In this document: positions 25,688 through 35,039 of the stretch, piece by piece | Numbering within the stretch: position 1 is the stretch's first letter | Layout: every line of letters starts with the position of its first letter | DNA from: Pseudomonadota bacterium | GTDB lineage: Bacteria; Pseudomonadota; Alphaproteobacteria; Acetobacterales; Acetobacteraceae | Assembly: GCA_021851785.1 (NCBI GenBank) | Contig: JAJZBV010000015.1 | Location: 1 to 61,637, forward strand | DNA length: 61,637 nt | Reading direction: 5' to 3' | Notes under the pieces: generated by a model | What the model was told of the DNA's origin: nothing | What the model saw: only the letters and a program-made list of their open reading frames with translations | Database searches by the model: none | Translations under genes and position numbers: made by a program

Positions 25688-28440
25688 GCCACACCCGCCC
25701 GCGCCGGCGGCGCGATCTTGCGAACCGCGACCCGCACCACATCGGCGCCCGAGCCGGTGGCGTCGGTCAGCTCCAGCGAGAGTGGCACCACACGATTGAG
25801 CGAGGGAAAGACGAGATCCTTAGCGAACGGGGTTTTCCAATGCGCGAACTGGCCGGGAATGACCACCGTATCCGGCCGGCACCCCTGCACCAGGCTGGCG
25901 CGGCCTTCGGTCGCGCCGGTCGGCGAGCGAACCTCGACCCAGTCGTGATCGGCGATCCCGAGGCGTTGCGCGGTCGCCGCGTTGATGATCACCGCGCCAT
26001 GGCCGCGCAGATTGGCGCTGACCTCGTGCATCAGGGGAATGCCGGCGTTGTTGCCGGTGGTGTAGGCCATCACCTTGGTGGTGATCCCCCAGAGCGGATA
26101 ATCGGCCGGATCGCCGCCTTGCGAGCGGATCGCGCGCACCCAGCGGCCCGGCACGTCATGCCATTGCGGCACGGCGAGATATTCGTCGAGCTGGCTGTCC
26201 CACCAATGGATATTCTGTTCGTGCAGCCGCCGGCCGAGTTCCTCGCCCACCCGGAGCAGGCGTTCCTGATAAGGGAGTTCGAAACGGAGCCCGAGCCGCG
26301 CCATGGTCGGATAGAGATACCAATCCTCGCGCTTGAACGGCACGACGTAGTGGCCATGGGCGCGGAACCAGTCGAGATCGTGGATGTCGGCGCCGTGACT
26401 GAGTTCGGCAGTGGCCGCCTGGCAGACCGCGTTCCAGATCGTATCGACATTGTGCGCATGCTTGGTCGGCAGGCTGAAATCGTAGCCTTCTCCTTTGAGC
26501 GGGGCGCCGGCGGCGCCGCGATTGAGGGCGGCATTGTAACGTTCGATGAGCCCGGTGCGGTAGGCGAGTTCGGTCGAGATCCAGGTGAAATCACGGGCTT
26601 CCCCGCGCGGTGCCACCGCCGGCGCGCGCAGTGCGACGCCATGATGGGCCCAATGCTGCTCGACGAACTTGGTGCCGCCGATGCGGATCACCTGGGTGCT
26701 TTCGAGATCGGTCGCATCCGGCAGAAGAATATCGGCCATGTGGTTGGTTTCATCGAAAGTATAGGCGAAAGCGACGATGAACGGCATGCGCGCCATCGCG
26801 CGGCTGATTTCCGCGGTATCCCAGAACGAGATCGCGGGATTGGTGCGGAAGGCGAACCAGATCTCCGGCAATTCCGGTTGTGGCCATTCTTTCGGGGCCT
26901 CGCGCGAGAACATCCAGGCGAGGTGGGTCGGACCGAGCGCCTGCGCCCAGGGCGAATTGCCGACGATCGGCACCAGCGTGCGATGGGCATTGCGCCCGGT
27001 CGGTGTCGCCTGCCAGTCCTTCCGCCCGGTCGCGTTGAAATGCGCGACCATGAAACCGTCTTCGCCGGGCTGGACGCTCTTCAGCCGGTTCTCATGCGGC
27101 CGGTTGAGCCGCACCGTCGTCCCCAACGTGCCGCCTGGCACTTCCAGCGCCCCGACCAGGGTCGCGAGCATGGTACGCGCCCAGCAACACTCATAGGCGC
27201 CCCAGCCGTTATTGACGGTTTTCCCAAGGGTCACCGCGACCGGGCGGAACGGCAGCGTCTCGCCATCGATGTCGATGGTTTCGCCGATGCAGGCATGGTC
27301 CAGGAACTCGGCGGCGATGCGGCGGATGGTCGCGGCCGGGATGTCGCAAACCCCGGCAGCCCATTCGGGCGTGTAGGGGGCCATGGTGTCGGCCATGGCG
27401 GTGAAGGCGGTGCGCGCGGCGGCGTTGTGCCGCGGGTGGCGTTCCTCGTCGGGGCCGCGCGTCATCGCGTCGGTGACGGTGAAATGCCCTTCCAGCGCCG
27501 GACGCGCGCCTTCGGTGTCGAACGGTACCGCTTGGGCGCTGATCTCATCCCAGAACAATGGTTTGAGGCTCAGCGGATCGCGCAGATAATAACCATCTTC
27601 GCCGACCAGATAGGGCGAGGCGGTGCGATCGCGGAGAAACGCGAGATCGAGCCGGCGGCGCGGATGCACGAACAAAATCTCATGGATGAGGGCGAACAGG
27701 AAGGCGGCATCGGTTTTCGGCTTGATCGGCACCCATTCCGCCGAACAGGCCGCGGTCGGCGAGAGATGCGGCTCGACCTGCACCCGCTTGACGCCACGGA
27801 TCCGCGCATCGGCATGGCGCCGCACCGCGCAGACGCCACCCGAGACCTCGACATTGGCGCCGCAGGAAATGATGTAGCGCGTATGCACGGTATCGGCGGC
27901 GACGGTGAAGCCGCGATGCCAGAACTCGCCGTAGAGATGCTCGGAATGGACGCATTTGACGCCCTGGCCGGACCCGAAACTGTAATCGATCGTGCCCCAG
28001 GCGGAGAGAAAGGCGGGGAACGTGCCCATATAACTCTGCGGCGTGCCGCCATGGCCGAAAGTGGCCGCAACGCGCGGCAAACCGGCCTCGTTCAGCAATC
28101 CGCGCGCGCGAATGTCGTTGAGCCGGGCGGCGATGGTATCGAGCGCCTCGTCCCAGGAGATGGCGACGAAGCCGGGATCCTCGTCGCGGCCCTTGCGCGG
28201 ATTGCTGCGCTTCATCGGCGTTAACACCCGATGCGGATTATAGGTCTTCTGCACCAGACCAAACGCTTTGACGCAGACCCGGCCGAGGCCGGGATGGATG
28301 GCGGCGGCGGCGTGGCAGGGCTCGATGCGCGTCGCGATGCCGTTTTCGACGCGCACCGTCATCAGATCGGGGCCGGCGACGCAATTGTAGCAATAGCTCG
28401 GCACCTCACGGATGTCTTTTTTCGCTGACATGGACATCAT
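25684..28440 (-). CDS. padB: Phenylacetyl-CoA:acceptor oxidoreductase, molybdopterin subunit
   Basis: A 918-residue DMSO-reductase-family protein. The N-terminal cysteines (SYCYNCVAGPDL and GRVCVKAFG) fit the [4Fe-4S] site, then TYNPHRVLTPMKRSNPRKG and IPLMHEVSANLRGHGAV typify PadB. No Tat signal is seen, so the catalytic part faces the cytoplasm where its CoA substrate is. It carries the bis-MGD site for four-electron oxidation of phenylacetyl-CoA. The ATG at 28440 or 28437 follows GGAGAG. It begins 10 bp after the padI-padJ stop. Confidence 0.9.
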   Translation of the reverse strand: MMSMSAKKDIREVPSYCYNCVAGPDLMTVRVENGIATRIEPCHAAAAIHPGLGRVCVKAFGLVQKTYNPHRVLTPMKRSNPRKGRDEDPGFVAISWDEALDTIAARLNDIRARGLLNEAGLPRVAATFGHGGTPQSYMGTFPAFLSAWGTIDYSFGSGQGVKCVHSEHLYGEFWHRGFTVAADTVHTRYIISCGANVEVSGGVCAVRRHADARIRGVKRVQVEPHLSPTAACSAEWVPIKPKTDAAFLFALIHEILFVHPRRRLDLAFLRDRTASPYLVGEDGYYLRDPLSLKPLFWDEISAQAVPFDTEGARPALEGHFTVTDAMTRGPDEERHPRHNAAARTAFTAMADTMAPYTPEWAAGVCDIPAATIRRIAAEFLDHACIGETIDIDGETLPFRPVAVTLGKTVNNGWGAYECCWARTMLATLVGALEVPGGTLGTTVRLNRPHENRLKSVQPGEDGFMVAHFNATGRKDWQATPTGRNAHRTLVPIVGNSPWAQALGPTHLAWMFSREAPKEWPQPELPEIWFAFRTNPAISFWDTAEISRAMARMPFIVAFAYTFDETNHMADILLPDATDLESTQVIRIGGTKFVEQHWAHHGVALRAPAVAPRGEARDFTWISTELAYRTGLIERYNAALNRGAAGAPLKGEGYDFSLPTKHAHNVDTIWNAVCQAATAELSHGADIHDLDWFRAHGHYVVPFKREDWYLYPTMARLGLRFELPYQERLLRVGEELGRRLHEQNIHWWDSQLDEYLAVPQWHDVPGRWVRAIRSQGGDPADYPLWGITTKVMAYTTGNNAGIPLMHEVSANLRGHGAVIINAATAQRLGIADHDWVEVRSPTGATEGRASLVQGCRPDTVVIPGQFAHWKTPFAKDLVFPSLNRVVPLSLELTDATGSGADVVRVAVRKIAPPARAGVA

Positions 28441-28450
28441 CTTCTCTCCA

Positions 28451-31120
28451 TTACAGCTTGGGCCGGAGATCGCGCACCCGCGCCGCCTTGCCCTCCGAGC
28501 GCGGCAGCGTGCCCGGCGCCTCGACCGCGATCGTGGCGCTGACGCCGATCAGCGATTTGATCCGGTGCGCGATCTCGCGCGTGAGCGCCGCATAGCCGGC
28601 GGGATCGAGGCGCGGATCGGCTTCCACCCTCACCGTCAGCGTATCCATCACGCCCTTGTGCTCGACGACGAGCTGATAATGCGGGCTGGCGCCGCCGACG
28701 CCGACCAGCGCCGCCTCGACCTGGCTCGGATAGATGTTGACGCCGCGGATGATCAGCATGTCGTCGCTGCGCCCGGTGATGCGCATGATCCGCGCATGCG
28801 TCCGCCCGCAGGCGCAGGGCGTGACATCGAGGCGGGTGATGTCGCGGGTGCGATAGCGGAGCATCGGCAGCGCCTCTTTGGTGAGCGTGGTGATCACCAG
28901 CTCTCCCGGCACCCCCGGCGGCAGGGACGCGCCGGTCTCGGGATCCACGGTCTCGAACAGGAAATGATCCTCCCAGCCATGGAGGCCGGCACCGGCTTCA
29001 CATTCGACCGCCACCCCCGGGCCCAGCACTTCCGACAAACCATAGACGTCACGGGCGACGATCCCGAGCCGCGCGGAGAGTTCGGCGCGCATCCCGTCCG
29101 ACCACGGCTCGGCGCCGAACAGGCCTAGCCTCAGCGGCCCGGCGCGGAGATCGATGCCGTCGCGTTCGGCGATTTCGGCGAGGTTGAGGGCGTAGGATGG
29201 CGTCGCGCACAGCACGTTGGCGGCGAAATCGCGAAGCAGCGTGACCTGCCGTTCGGTGCCGCCGCCGGAGGCCGGCACCACGGTGGCGCCCAGGCGCTCG
29301 GCGCCGCCGTGAAAGCCGAGCCCGCCGGTGAACAGGCCGTAGCCATAGGCGTTGTGGATCACATCGCCCGGCCGCGCGCCGGCGGTGGCGAGGGAACGGG
29401 CCACCAGCTCGGCCCAGAGATCGAGATCGCCGCGCGTATAGCCGACCACGGTGGGCCGCCCGGTGGTGCCCGAGGAGGCATGCAGCCGCAACACATCGGC
29501 GCGCGGCACGGCGAAGAGACCGAACGGATAGGCGTCGCGGAGATCGGTTTTCAGGCTGAAGGGGAAGGCGGCGAGATCGTCGAGACCGCGAAGATCCTCC
29601 GGCCGCACGCCGATGGCGTCGCATTTCGCGCGATATGGCGCGACACGGTCATAGGTCCGTCGCAGCACCGCGCGCAGCCGCTCCAACTGCAAGGCGGCCA
29701 GCGCGTCGCGCGACATCGTCTCGATCGCCGGCTGGAAGCGATAGGCATTGCGTGCCGGGAGGACGCGCGGCGCGGCGAGCGCGGCGCTGGATGGGGCGGC
29801 GGCGGCGAAGCGCGAAAGCGCGGCCAGCCGCTCGGCCACCTTGGCCTCGATCGCCGCGATCTCGTGCTCGGCGAGATGGCGGTATTTGCCGATGCCGGCG
29901 AGATAATCGCGCACCGGGCGCGGCCGATCGACGGCGCGGGTGAAACGGATGCCGCGCTCGGGGGTGAACTCCCAGAGCGGATGGAAATTCGTCTCAACCC
30001 CGAGGCGGGCGATCTCGGACGTCTTCGCCGAAGGGAAACGCCAGCCCGACGGGCAGGGCGCATAGACGTGCAGATAGGCGAAGCCGCTCCGCGATATCAC
30101 GATTGCCTTCTCGAGTTTCGCATAAAAATCCTCGAGGAACGCGGTGGAGGCAGTGGCGACATAGGCGCAGTCATGCATCACCATTACCAGCGGCAGGTTC
30201 TTCGCCTCCTCCGGCTTGCCGCGCAGCGCCGCGCCGACCGGCGTCGTCGAGGTCCACGAGCCTTGCGGCGTGCTGCCGGAGGCCTGCATGCCGGTGTTCA
30301 TGTAGCCTTCGTTATCGACGCAGATGAACAGGATCGGATCATTGCGCGCGGCGGCGCCGGAGAGCGACTGGAACCCGGCATCGGCGGTGCCGCCATCGCC
30401 GGCGAGCGCGAGCATGGTCACCTCGCGCCCCTGGCGGCGGAATTGCCGCTGTGCGCCGGCGAGCATGGCGGCGGTATTGGTGAGCAGCGGGTGAAAAATC
30501 GGTACCTTGGCGCCGGTGCGGCCATTATAGCCGACCGTGCCCATCCCGGGGATGCAGCCCGGCGGCGCCGCCACCACCACGTCGCTCCCCACTTTGCGGA
30601 GCGTGTGGCGGATCAGCAATTCCGAATGGCACCCCTGGCACGCCGAAAGCCCGGGCACGAACAGATCCTCGCGTGCGCCATGGGTGTTGTAGAGTTCGGC
30701 GGCTTGGCGCCAGGCGAGCGCCCCGCTCTTGCAGGCGCGGACGCAAGCGGGATCGCCGGCGCAGGTATCGCATTTGCTGACATGGCCGATCGCCGCGTCA
30801 TAGGTGATGCCGCCATAGGCGCAGCCGGCGGTGCAGAGCAGGCAATTGACGCAGCGTGCGGCGTCCCATTCGATGACGCCGCTGGCGGCGCTTTTCCGCA
30901 GGGCTCCGGCCGGGCAATGGGTCGCGCAATCAGGCATGCCGCATTGGCGGCAGAGCGCGAGATCGGGCGTCGCGTCCGGCGTCTCCGCCGGCAGAATCCT
31001 CAGCCGCGCTTGCGCGAGATCCCGCGTCCCCGATTTCGTTTCGGCGCAAGCGATCATGCAATCGCCGCAGCCATCGCAAAGCTCGCCGCGAAAGGCAATG
31101 GTGTTGTAGGCGATGCCCAT
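28451..31120 (-). CDS. padIJ: Fused phenylglyoxylate:acceptor oxidoreductase beta subunit (PadI) and phenylacetate-CoA ligase (PadJ)
   Basis: One 889-residue frame with three parts. Residues 1-140 hold sixteen cysteines in ferredoxin spacing (CDGCGDCMIAC at 15-25, then 57-69, 90-100 and 117-130), enough for four [4Fe-4S] clusters. Residues 155-435 are the TPP-binding beta subunit of a 2-oxoacid oxidoreductase (ACQGCHSELL, GDGGTADAGF at 241, ICVDNEGYMNTG), matching PadI. After an Ala/Pro-rich linker (about 437-462), residues 463-889 are a complete phenylacetate-CoA ligase (HASSGTTGRPTVVGYTRGD at 548, YGLSEVLGPG, ITGRSDDMLIIRGVNIYPSQ), matching PadJ. PadI makes benzoyl-CoA from phenylglyoxylate; PadJ makes phenylacetyl-CoA from phenylacetate. 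These are separate genes in the betaproteobacterial pathways known to me. The start at 31120 (ATG) follows GGGAGGG; TTG at 31123 is also in frame. No stop or shift lies in the linker. Confidence 0.9.
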   Translation of the reverse strand: MGIAYNTIAFRGELCDGCGDCMIACAETKSGTRDLAQARLRILPAETPDATPDLALCRQCGMPDCATHCPAGALRKSAASGVIEWDAARCVNCLLCTAGCAYGGITYDAAIGHVSKCDTCAGDPACVRACKSGALAWRQAAELYNTHGAREDLFVPGLSACQGCHSELLIRHTLRKVGSDVVVAAPPGCIPGMGTVGYNGRTGAKVPIFHPLLTNTAAMLAGAQRQFRRQGREVTMLALAGDGGTADAGFQSLSGAAARNDPILFICVDNEGYMNTGMQASGSTPQGSWTSTTPVGAALRGKPEEAKNLPLVMVMHDCAYVATASTAFLEDFYAKLEKAIVISRSGFAYLHVYAPCPSGWRFPSAKTSEIARLGVETNFHPLWEFTPERGIRFTRAVDRPRPVRDYLAGIGKYRHLAEHEIAAIEAKVAERLAALSRFAAAAPSSAALAAPRVLPARNAYRFQPAIETMSRDALAALQLERLRAVLRRTYDRVAPYRAKCDAIGVRPEDLRGLDDLAAFPFSLKTDLRDAYPFGLFAVPRADVLRLHASSGTTGRPTVVGYTRGDLDLWAELVARSLATAGARPGDVIHNAYGYGLFTGGLGFHGGAERLGATVVPASGGGTERQVTLLRDFAANVLCATPSYALNLAEIAERDGIDLRAGPLRLGLFGAEPWSDGMRAELSARLGIVARDVYGLSEVLGPGVAVECEAGAGLHGWEDHFLFETVDPETGASLPPGVPGELVITTLTKEALPMLRYRTRDITRLDVTPCACGRTHARIMRITGRSDDMLIIRGVNIYPSQVEAALVGVGGASPHYQLVVEHKGVMDTLTVRVEADPRLDPAGYAALTREIAHRIKSLIGVSATIAVEAPGTLPRSEGKAARVRDLRPKL

Positions 31121-31133
31121 CAACTGTCCCTCC

Positions 31134-32408
31134 CTAGCGCCAAATCCGCGACATCAGCCGCTGTGCGGTCTCGCGTGGCGCGGCGATGAAACGCGCCTTG
31201 CACGGCGCGAGATCGATCTCGCGCCGGATCAGTTCGCAAAGGATGCCGGCATCGAGTGGCAGATTGACGGCGGCGATTCCGAGCAGGCGGTTCTCGCGGA
31301 GCGCGATCCGCCAATAGGCGCCGGTTTCGTGATCACGCCGGATGTGGAGTTCGGCATCGGCGGTGGGCGTCGCGGCGACGCCAGCGCCGACCGAGATCGC
31401 CGTCTCGCCGAAGAAGCCATAGGTGTTGCGCGGGATGCTGCCGCGATAGGGTTGCAGCGCCGCATCCCCGGCCATCGCCATTCCGGCGATCCGGCCCTGG
31501 GCGACCGCCTCGGGGAGGATGCCGGCGACCGCGCGGCCGGGTCCGGGGAAGGCGGGCGCCTCCGCGACGTCGCCGGCCGCCCAGACCGCCGGCGCGCTGG
31601 TTTGCATCAATGCATCGACCAGGATGCCGCGATCGGTCGCGATGCCGGAGCCGGCGAGGTAGTCACATGCCGGCCGCACGCCGGTTGCGATGAGCAGGAG
31701 ATCGGCCGCGATCTCGACGCCGTCATCGAGCGTCAGCCGGCAACTCTCACCCTCCGCGCCGGCGGGGGCCGCCGCGACCGCTGTGCGGCCAAACCGGAAG
31801 ACGACGCCGTTTGCGGCAAAGCGCGCCGCGATATGCGCCGCCGCCTCGGCGTCGAAATAGCCCGGGAGCACCTGCGCGCGCGGCTCGATGACGGTGACGG
31901 CGATCCCGGCTTTGACAAGATTTTCCGCGGCATGCATGCCGATCAGCCCGGCGCCGAGCACCACCGCGCGCCGTGCCTCGCCGAGCCCGGCGCGCAGCGC
32001 GAGACTGTCATCGAGGCTGCGCAGACAATGAAACCGCAGATCTGAAAGCCCGGCGATAGCCGGCAGCAGGGGGGCGGCGCCGGTCGCGAGCAAGAGCTTG
32101 TCATAATGCCAGGCGGTGCCGTCCGCGAGCGCGACCTCGTGCGTCTCTGGCCGCACCGCGGCGACCGCCGCCGATCTCTCGAAACGGACGCGCTGGGCGG
32201 CGAAAAATTCCGTATCGCACAGAATGGCTGTCTCCGGCTGTGCCCGGCCGGAGACGACATAGGGCAGCAGCGTCGGCGAATAGGGAAAATGGTGGTCGCG
32301 GGTCAGCACCGTCACCGTTGTCTTGGCATCTTGCGAGCGGATCGCCGCGATCGCTGCGATCGCCGCGTGCGAGCTGCCGATGATCAGATGATCGCTGCTG
32401 GCCGTCAT
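31134..32408 (-). CDS. padH: Phenylglyoxylate:acceptor oxidoreductase, FAD/NAD subunit
   Basis: A 424-residue two-dinucleotide-fold flavoprotein of the rubredoxin/ferredoxin reductase type: N-terminal FAD segment LIIGSSHAAIAAIAAIRS, NAD fold VVLGAGLIGMHAAE, and the second FAD motif VWAAGDVAEAP. The phenylglyoxylate enzyme of Aromatoleum uses NAD+ through a subunit of this kind. The stop and the next start are 13 bp apart; the ATG at 32408 overlaps the padG stop by four bases. Confidence 0.85.
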   Translation of the reverse strand: MTASSDHLIIGSSHAAIAAIAAIRSQDAKTTVTVLTRDHHFPYSPTLLPYVVSGRAQPETAILCDTEFFAAQRVRFERSAAVAAVRPETHEVALADGTAWHYDKLLLATGAAPLLPAIAGLSDLRFHCLRSLDDSLALRAGLGEARRAVVLGAGLIGMHAAENLVKAGIAVTVIEPRAQVLPGYFDAEAAAHIAARFAANGVVFRFGRTAVAAAPAGAEGESCRLTLDDGVEIAADLLLIATGVRPACDYLAGSGIATDRGILVDALMQTSAPAVWAAGDVAEAPAFPGPGRAVAGILPEAVAQGRIAGMAMAGDAALQPYRGSIPRNTYGFFGETAISVGAGVAATPTADAELHIRRDHETGAYWRIALRENRLLGIAAVNLPLDAGILCELIRREIDLAPCKARFIAAPRETAQRLMSRIWR

Positions 32409-33637
32409 GGTTTTTCCTCCCCGCCGGCATTGAGCCATACCGGCGCCGACGGAAGCGGCGCCTGCGCCTCCGTCAGCGCCGCGCGCGTCAGCGCGATCAC
32501 ACGCGCGAAATGCGCCTCGGTGAGATCGGCGCCGGCAAGCCCACCGATGAACGACAACACCGGCATGCGCCGGCCCGAGGGGTAGAGCGCGGCCAACACA
32601 TCTTGATAGACGGGGCCGCAATTCCAGCCATAAGAGACGGCGCGATCGACGACGCCGAGCGCCCGCACCTTCGCCGCCGCGTGGGCGAAGGCCGCGATCG
32701 GGAACGGGCGGAAGGTCTTGATCCGGATCACCCCGACCCTGACCCCCTCGGCGCGCGCCGCATCGGCGGCGTCCTTGGCGGCGCCGCTCATGCTGCCGAT
32801 CGTCACCAGCCCGATCTCGGCGTCATCGAGGCGGTATTCCTCGACCAGCGGCGCGTGGCCGCGGCCGAATGCACGTGCCCAGTCGGCGTGGACCTCGCTG
32901 ATCACCGCGAGCGCGTCTTGCATGCCGCGGCAAAGACTCTGGCGGTAGGCGACGAACCGCGCCGCCCCCTCGGCATCCGCCCCGCCGGTCAGCGGATCGA
33001 CGGCCATCGGGCGCTCGGGATCGAGGGCCACGTGCCAATTGACGTTTTTCTCGCCGAGGAACGCATCGACCGCCGGCTGGTCCGGGATTTCGACCCGGCT
33101 CACGCCGAATGAGAGATAATTGCCGTCATGGTTGACATTGACCGGCAGCATCACCGAGGGGTGCTCGGCGATGCGGTAGGCCATGATCACCGTGTCCAGA
33201 ACCTCCTGTGCCGATTCGCAGAATATCTGGATCCAGCCGGCATCGCGCACGGTCATCACGTCCTGCTGGCCGCCCCAGACACATTGCGGGCTGAGCATGT
33301 CACGATTGACCAGCGACGCCACCATCGGCAGGCGAAGGCCAGGGGTGCGGACATAGGGCTCGAACATGAAGGCGAGCCCCGGCCCCGAGGTCGCGGTATA
33401 GGTGCGCGCGCCGGCGAGGCAGGCGCCTTGCAGCGCCGAAAGCACGCTGTGCTCGCCCTCGACGGTCATCAATTCGGCATCGAGTTCGCCCTCGGCGACG
33501 AATTTGGCGAGGGTTTCGACCAGCGAGGATTGCGGCGTGATGGGATAGACTGCAACGACGTCGGGGCGCGCAAGTTTCACCGCCCAGGCGGCGGCTTCGT
33601 TGCCATCGCAGACGACGACCCGCGAGAGATGGTTCAT
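32405..33637 (-). CDS. padG: Phenylglyoxylate:acceptor oxidoreductase, alpha subunit
   Basis: A 410-residue alpha subunit of the pyruvate:ferredoxin oxidoreductase family: GNEAAAWAVKLARPD, the signature VAVYPITPQSSLVE, TATSGPGLAFM and a C-terminal transketolase-like domain with RVGVIRIKTFRPFP. It pairs with the TPP-bearing PadI moiety to decarboxylate phenylglyoxylate and transfer the benzoyl group to CoA. ATG at 33637 overlaps padF by four bases; upstream codons of the open frame are antisense to padF. Confidence 0.88.
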   Translation of the reverse strand: MNHLSRVVVCDGNEAAAWAVKLARPDVVAVYPITPQSSLVETLAKFVAEGELDAELMTVEGEHSVLSALQGACLAGARTYTATSGPGLAFMFEPYVRTPGLRLPMVASLVNRDMLSPQCVWGGQQDVMTVRDAGWIQIFCESAQEVLDTVIMAYRIAEHPSVMLPVNVNHDGNYLSFGVSRVEIPDQPAVDAFLGEKNVNWHVALDPERPMAVDPLTGGADAEGAARFVAYRQSLCRGMQDALAVISEVHADWARAFGRGHAPLVEEYRLDDAEIGLVTIGSMSGAAKDAADAARAEGVRVGVIRIKTFRPFPIAAFAHAAAKVRALGVVDRAVSYGWNCGPVYQDVLAALYPSGRRMPVLSFIGGLAGADLTEAHFARVIALTRAALTEAQAPLPSAPVWLNAGGEEKP

Positions 33638-33918
33638 GCCCCCGCCTCCTCGACCATGCGGATCGCCCGGTGCGGACATTCGACAGCGCAGATGCCGCAG
33701 CCTTTGCATGCGGCGAGGTTGATATCGAACCAGCTCGCGCGCTCGATGACGCATTGTACCGGACAGGAGAGCCAGCAGATCGCGCATTTCACGCAACGCT
33801 CGCGCGCAACCACCGGGCGCATCGCCCGCCAATCACCGGCCAACATCGGGCTGAGCACGGTTGCGACCGGGGCGAGATCGCCAGGAATTCCGGACATATC
33901 GGCGCGCGGGCGGCTCAT
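33634..33918 (-). CDS. padF: Phenylglyoxylate:acceptor oxidoreductase, delta (2[4Fe-4S] ferredoxin) subunit
   Basis: A 94-residue ferredoxin-type subunit with two cluster motifs, CVKCAICWLSCP and CKGCGICAVECPHRA, at the C-terminal end, in the style of the PorD delta subunit. It passes electrons inside the PadEFGHI complex. It overlaps padE upstream and padG downstream by four bases each. Confidence 0.88.
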   Translation of the reverse strand: MSRPRADMSGIPGDLAPVATVLSPMLAGDWRAMRPVVARERCVKCAICWLSCPVQCVIERASWFDINLAACKGCGICAVECPHRAIRMVEEAGA

Positions 33919-34487
33919 GACACCGGCTCCGGCGTCAACGCGATCACCGCCGTCTCGGCATGGCCGCGCCGCAAGGCGAGCTGGTTTTGCGCCAGGTCGG
34001 CATCACGGAATTCAGCTTTCTCCAGCGCTCCGCTCAGGGCGTCGAGCGATACCAGGCCGGTCGCGCGGGCGAAGGCGCCGAGCATGATCGCGTTGGTGAT
34101 CGGCCGGCCGAAAATGGCGAGTGCGATCGCGACCGCATCGCAAAGGGCGAGGGTCGCGAGATCGCCGGGATGGGCTATCGCCTCCGGGTGTTTTCCGCTG
34201 GCCTGGATCAGAGTCCCTGCGGGCTTGATGCCTGCGAAGATATCGACCATTCGCGGCAGGCTCGGGTCGATACAAATCACGCAGTCGGGATTATAGATGT
34301 TTGTGAGCGCGCGGATTTCACGATGATCGACGCGAAGGCAGGCGGAAACCGGCGCGCCGCGGCGCTCGAAGCCGAAGCTCGGGATGGCGACGGCGAATTG
34401 TCCCTCATCGACGAAAGCCTGGGCGAGGATAGCGGAGGCCAGCACCGCGCCCTGGCCACCGCGTCCGTGGATACGGATTTCATACAT
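33915..34487 (-). CDS. padE: Phenylglyoxylate:acceptor oxidoreductase, gamma subunit
   Basis: A 190-residue PorC/KorC-type gamma subunit: start MYEIRIHGRGGQGAVLASAI, then AVAIPSFGFERRGAPVSACLR. Gamma subunits bind CoA in this superfamily. The ATG at 34487 fits the family N-terminus; the longer open frame to 34787 is antisense to the thioesterase reading. It lies 37 bp after the thioesterase gene in the same operon. Confidence 0.87.
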   Translation of the reverse strand: MYEIRIHGRGGQGAVLASAILAQAFVDEGQFAVAIPSFGFERRGAPVSACLRVDHREIRALTNIYNPDCVICIDPSLPRMVDIFAGIKPAGTLIQASGKHPEAIAHPGDLATLALCDAVAIALAIFGRPITNAIMLGAFARATGLVSLDALSGALEKAEFRDADLAQNQLALRRGHAETAVIALTPEPVS

Positions 34488-34524
34488 GGACGCTTCCCTC
34501 AGGATCGATCCCGCGCGCCCCGGA

Positions 34525-34947
34525 TCAACGTTCCGGTGCGCCGGCCGCTTGCGCTTTCGCGATTTTCGCGGCCAAGCGTTGTTTCGATTTGGCCATATCG
34601 ACGATGAAGCGGGTGTGCTGGCCGCGGGCGATTTCCTCGATCGCGTCGAAGGCGACGATATCGAGCACGACGCGGCGGCCCTCGACGCCGGCGATGGTCG
34701 CGGTGATGCGGACCTCCATGCCGAGCGGGGTGGCCGCGGAATGGTCGAACGCGGCGCTGACGCCGACCGAATCCTCGCCGACGTCACAATGTGCCAAAAG
34801 CAAGTTGCGGCTGGTGAACTCGATATCGCGCAGCAGCTCCGGGGTGCCGTAGATGCGCAGATCCTCGCCCATGAAATCGATCGTGCGTGGACGATCGACG
34901 ATCCGGGTTTCAGTGCGCGAGAGACCTGGGCGCAGGGTTTCTTTCAT
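34525..34947 (-). CDS. FlK-like hot-dog acyl-CoA thioesterase
   Basis: A 140-residue hot-dog protein resembling fluoroacetyl-CoA thioesterase FlK: Glu43 in RDIEFTS and His69 in FDHSAATPLG line up with FlK's Glu50 and His76, and VEGRRVVLDIVAFDAIEEI matches the central strand region. It is first in the pad operon. It could hydrolyse phenylglyoxylyl-CoA, the intermediate between phenylacetyl-CoA and phenylglyoxylate, or clear dead-end thioesters. Substrate choice is inference from position. Confidence 0.75.
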   Translation of the reverse strand: MKETLRPGLSRTETRIVDRPRTIDFMGEDLRIYGTPELLRDIEFTSRNLLLAHCDVGEDSVGVSAAFDHSAATPLGMEVRITATIAGVEGRRVVLDIVAFDAIEEIARGQHTRFIVDMAKSKQRLAAKIAKAQAAGAPER

Positions 34948-35039
34948 CGACGTTTCTCCTTGGAATAGCGGCTCTTGAGGAATCGGGCCCGGTTCGATCG
35001 GATGGTTTTAGGACAGCGGGTTTAGACACTCCGTCGTCG

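Noticed and set aside
28451-31120. The padI-padJ reading frame as a mis-joined pair caused by sequencing error
   Set aside because: The linker has no stop codon, the frame and GC-rich codon pattern continue on both sides, and no strong internal start with a ribosome-binding site precedes the ligase part. Fusion is the simpler reading, pending read-level proof.
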